A DNA stretch of 64,000 bases from Gracilariopsis chorda (taxonomy: Eukaryota > Rhodophyta > Florideophyceae > Gracilariales > Gracilariaceae): positions 62,001 to 126,000 of the forward strand of contig NBIV01000089.1 of assembly GCA_003194525.1 (NCBI GenBank), read 5' to 3'. The translations under genes were made by a program, and so were the position numbers. The notes beneath the pieces are model-generated. The model did not search any database and was not told the origin of the DNA. It saw only the letters and a list, made by a program, of their open reading frames with translations. Every line of letters begins with the position of its first letter. Position 1 is the first letter of the stretch. Below are positions 63,413-64,000 of this stretch, piece after piece.

Positions 63413-64000
63413 ATGTCGAGAAATCCCTCCGATTCGGAGCCAGTGGTTACGCGTAGTCGCTCCCGCGACAACGCGGACACTTCCGAAGTTCGGTTTGTAA
63501 CCCGTATCCCTATACGGACAAGTTCCAGCCGTGCTGGTGCCGCTTCCTTGCGGAATGACACCCCCGACCGGGAACCCCGGAACCTCCTTTTGCCCTCGTT
63601 ATCAACCCCGCAGGGGAATGCAGCATCGACTCCGGCTGTTGCCGCAGTGCCCCAGGCACCCCAGCCTGCTCCCGCTGTTGCGGCTTCAAGCCCCCGTGGA
63701 CGGGCGATAACACCCCCCAGGGGACTTCCCTGGAATCCCAGGTCCGCGCTCTGTGGACCGCCCATGACACCCTTGTAGGGGAACTAAAATCCCTCCAAGA
63801 GGTGGTCTTGGCAACCCCCGTAAAGGACGTTGCCGAGGACCTCCGTATTTTACGGTCTGACGTCAACTCCGTGTTGGAGAGTTTGGGACAACCCGCCACC
63901 TTCATCGAAGGAGTTGAAGCCCGATTTGATCGGGTTGATGCCCGTCTGGAGACGCTGGAGCAGTTCACCCTGATGGACAAACTATCCCTGGATGATCCAG
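63413..64000 (+). pseudogene. Gag of an LTR retrotransposon, running off the window
   Basis: ATG 63413 opens a Ser/Arg- then Pro/Ala-rich frame (SRNPSDSEPVVTRSRSRDN; PQAPQPAPAVAASSPRG) that ends at TAG 63776-63778. A second frame takes over from about 63715, right after the C6 run at 63713-63718: GTSLESQVRALWTAHDTLVG, then ELKSLQEVVLATPVKDVAED and EGVEARFDRVDARLETLEQF, a coiled coil open to the last base. The join at a homopolymer suggests a one-base indel (mutation or assembly error) in a single Gag. A disordered N-terminus followed by a coiled coil is common in Gag proteins. No enzyme is within the window. Confidence 0.5.

Noticed and set aside
1-64000. CRISPR arrays or bacterial operons
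   Set aside because: No spaced direct repeats of that kind; the gene content and transposon classes are eukaryotic.

Overview
The window reads as nuclear DNA of a eukaryote with compact, apparently intronless genes set in a sea of decayed transposable elements. A red macroalga of the Chondrus type would fit: intronless multi-membrane genes, short intergenic gaps inside a gene island, and dense DNA transposons outside it. This is an inference from style; no rRNA, tRNA or organellar marker is present to prove it.

Layout. 1-2.5 kb: fragments I cannot name and a 23-bp minisatellite. 3-4 kb: a broken minus-strand ORF. 4.9-9.4 kb: two LTR-retrotransposon relics (gag and aspartic protease; gag). 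10.4-13.9 kb: relic of a MULE (Mutator-like) transposon interrupted by a gag fragment. 17.8-23.3 kb: a decayed Helitron (zinc knuckle, Rep, Pif1-type helicase, 3' hairpin). 23.4-25.8 kb: a PIF/Harbinger transposase relic and SANT/coiled-coil accessory genes.

28.4-33.8 kb is the island of intact host genes: a two-pass RING-H2 ubiquitin ligase (+), an M20-family allantoate amidohydrolase-like enzyme (-), and a head-to-head pair of cystinosin-like PQ-loop transporters (-/+). The last three suggest nitrogen salvage and lysosomal or vacuolar cystine export, but only the cystinosin pair is arranged so that shared control is likely.

33.8-64 kb returns to transposons: a Tigger/pogo element with both termini (35027-37073), a Harbinger transposase with a convergent accessory gene, a pogo fragment, a piggyBac C-terminus with a convergent partner, an ALP1-like Harbinger relic, another pogo relic, a complete-length 7.4-kb MULE with 9-bp target duplication (50186-57570), a bounded Harbinger element (57617-60372), and the 5' part of an LTR retrotransposon running off the right edge.

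The most notable object is the MULE: an Ulp1-like SUMO protease, a basic linker, a FAR1-type zinc finger, a MULE transposase core and a SWIM finger are laid out along one strand, nearly all in one reading frame broken by isolated stop codons. Across the window the transposon frames share this style of decay: long frames kept open except for single nonsense codons.
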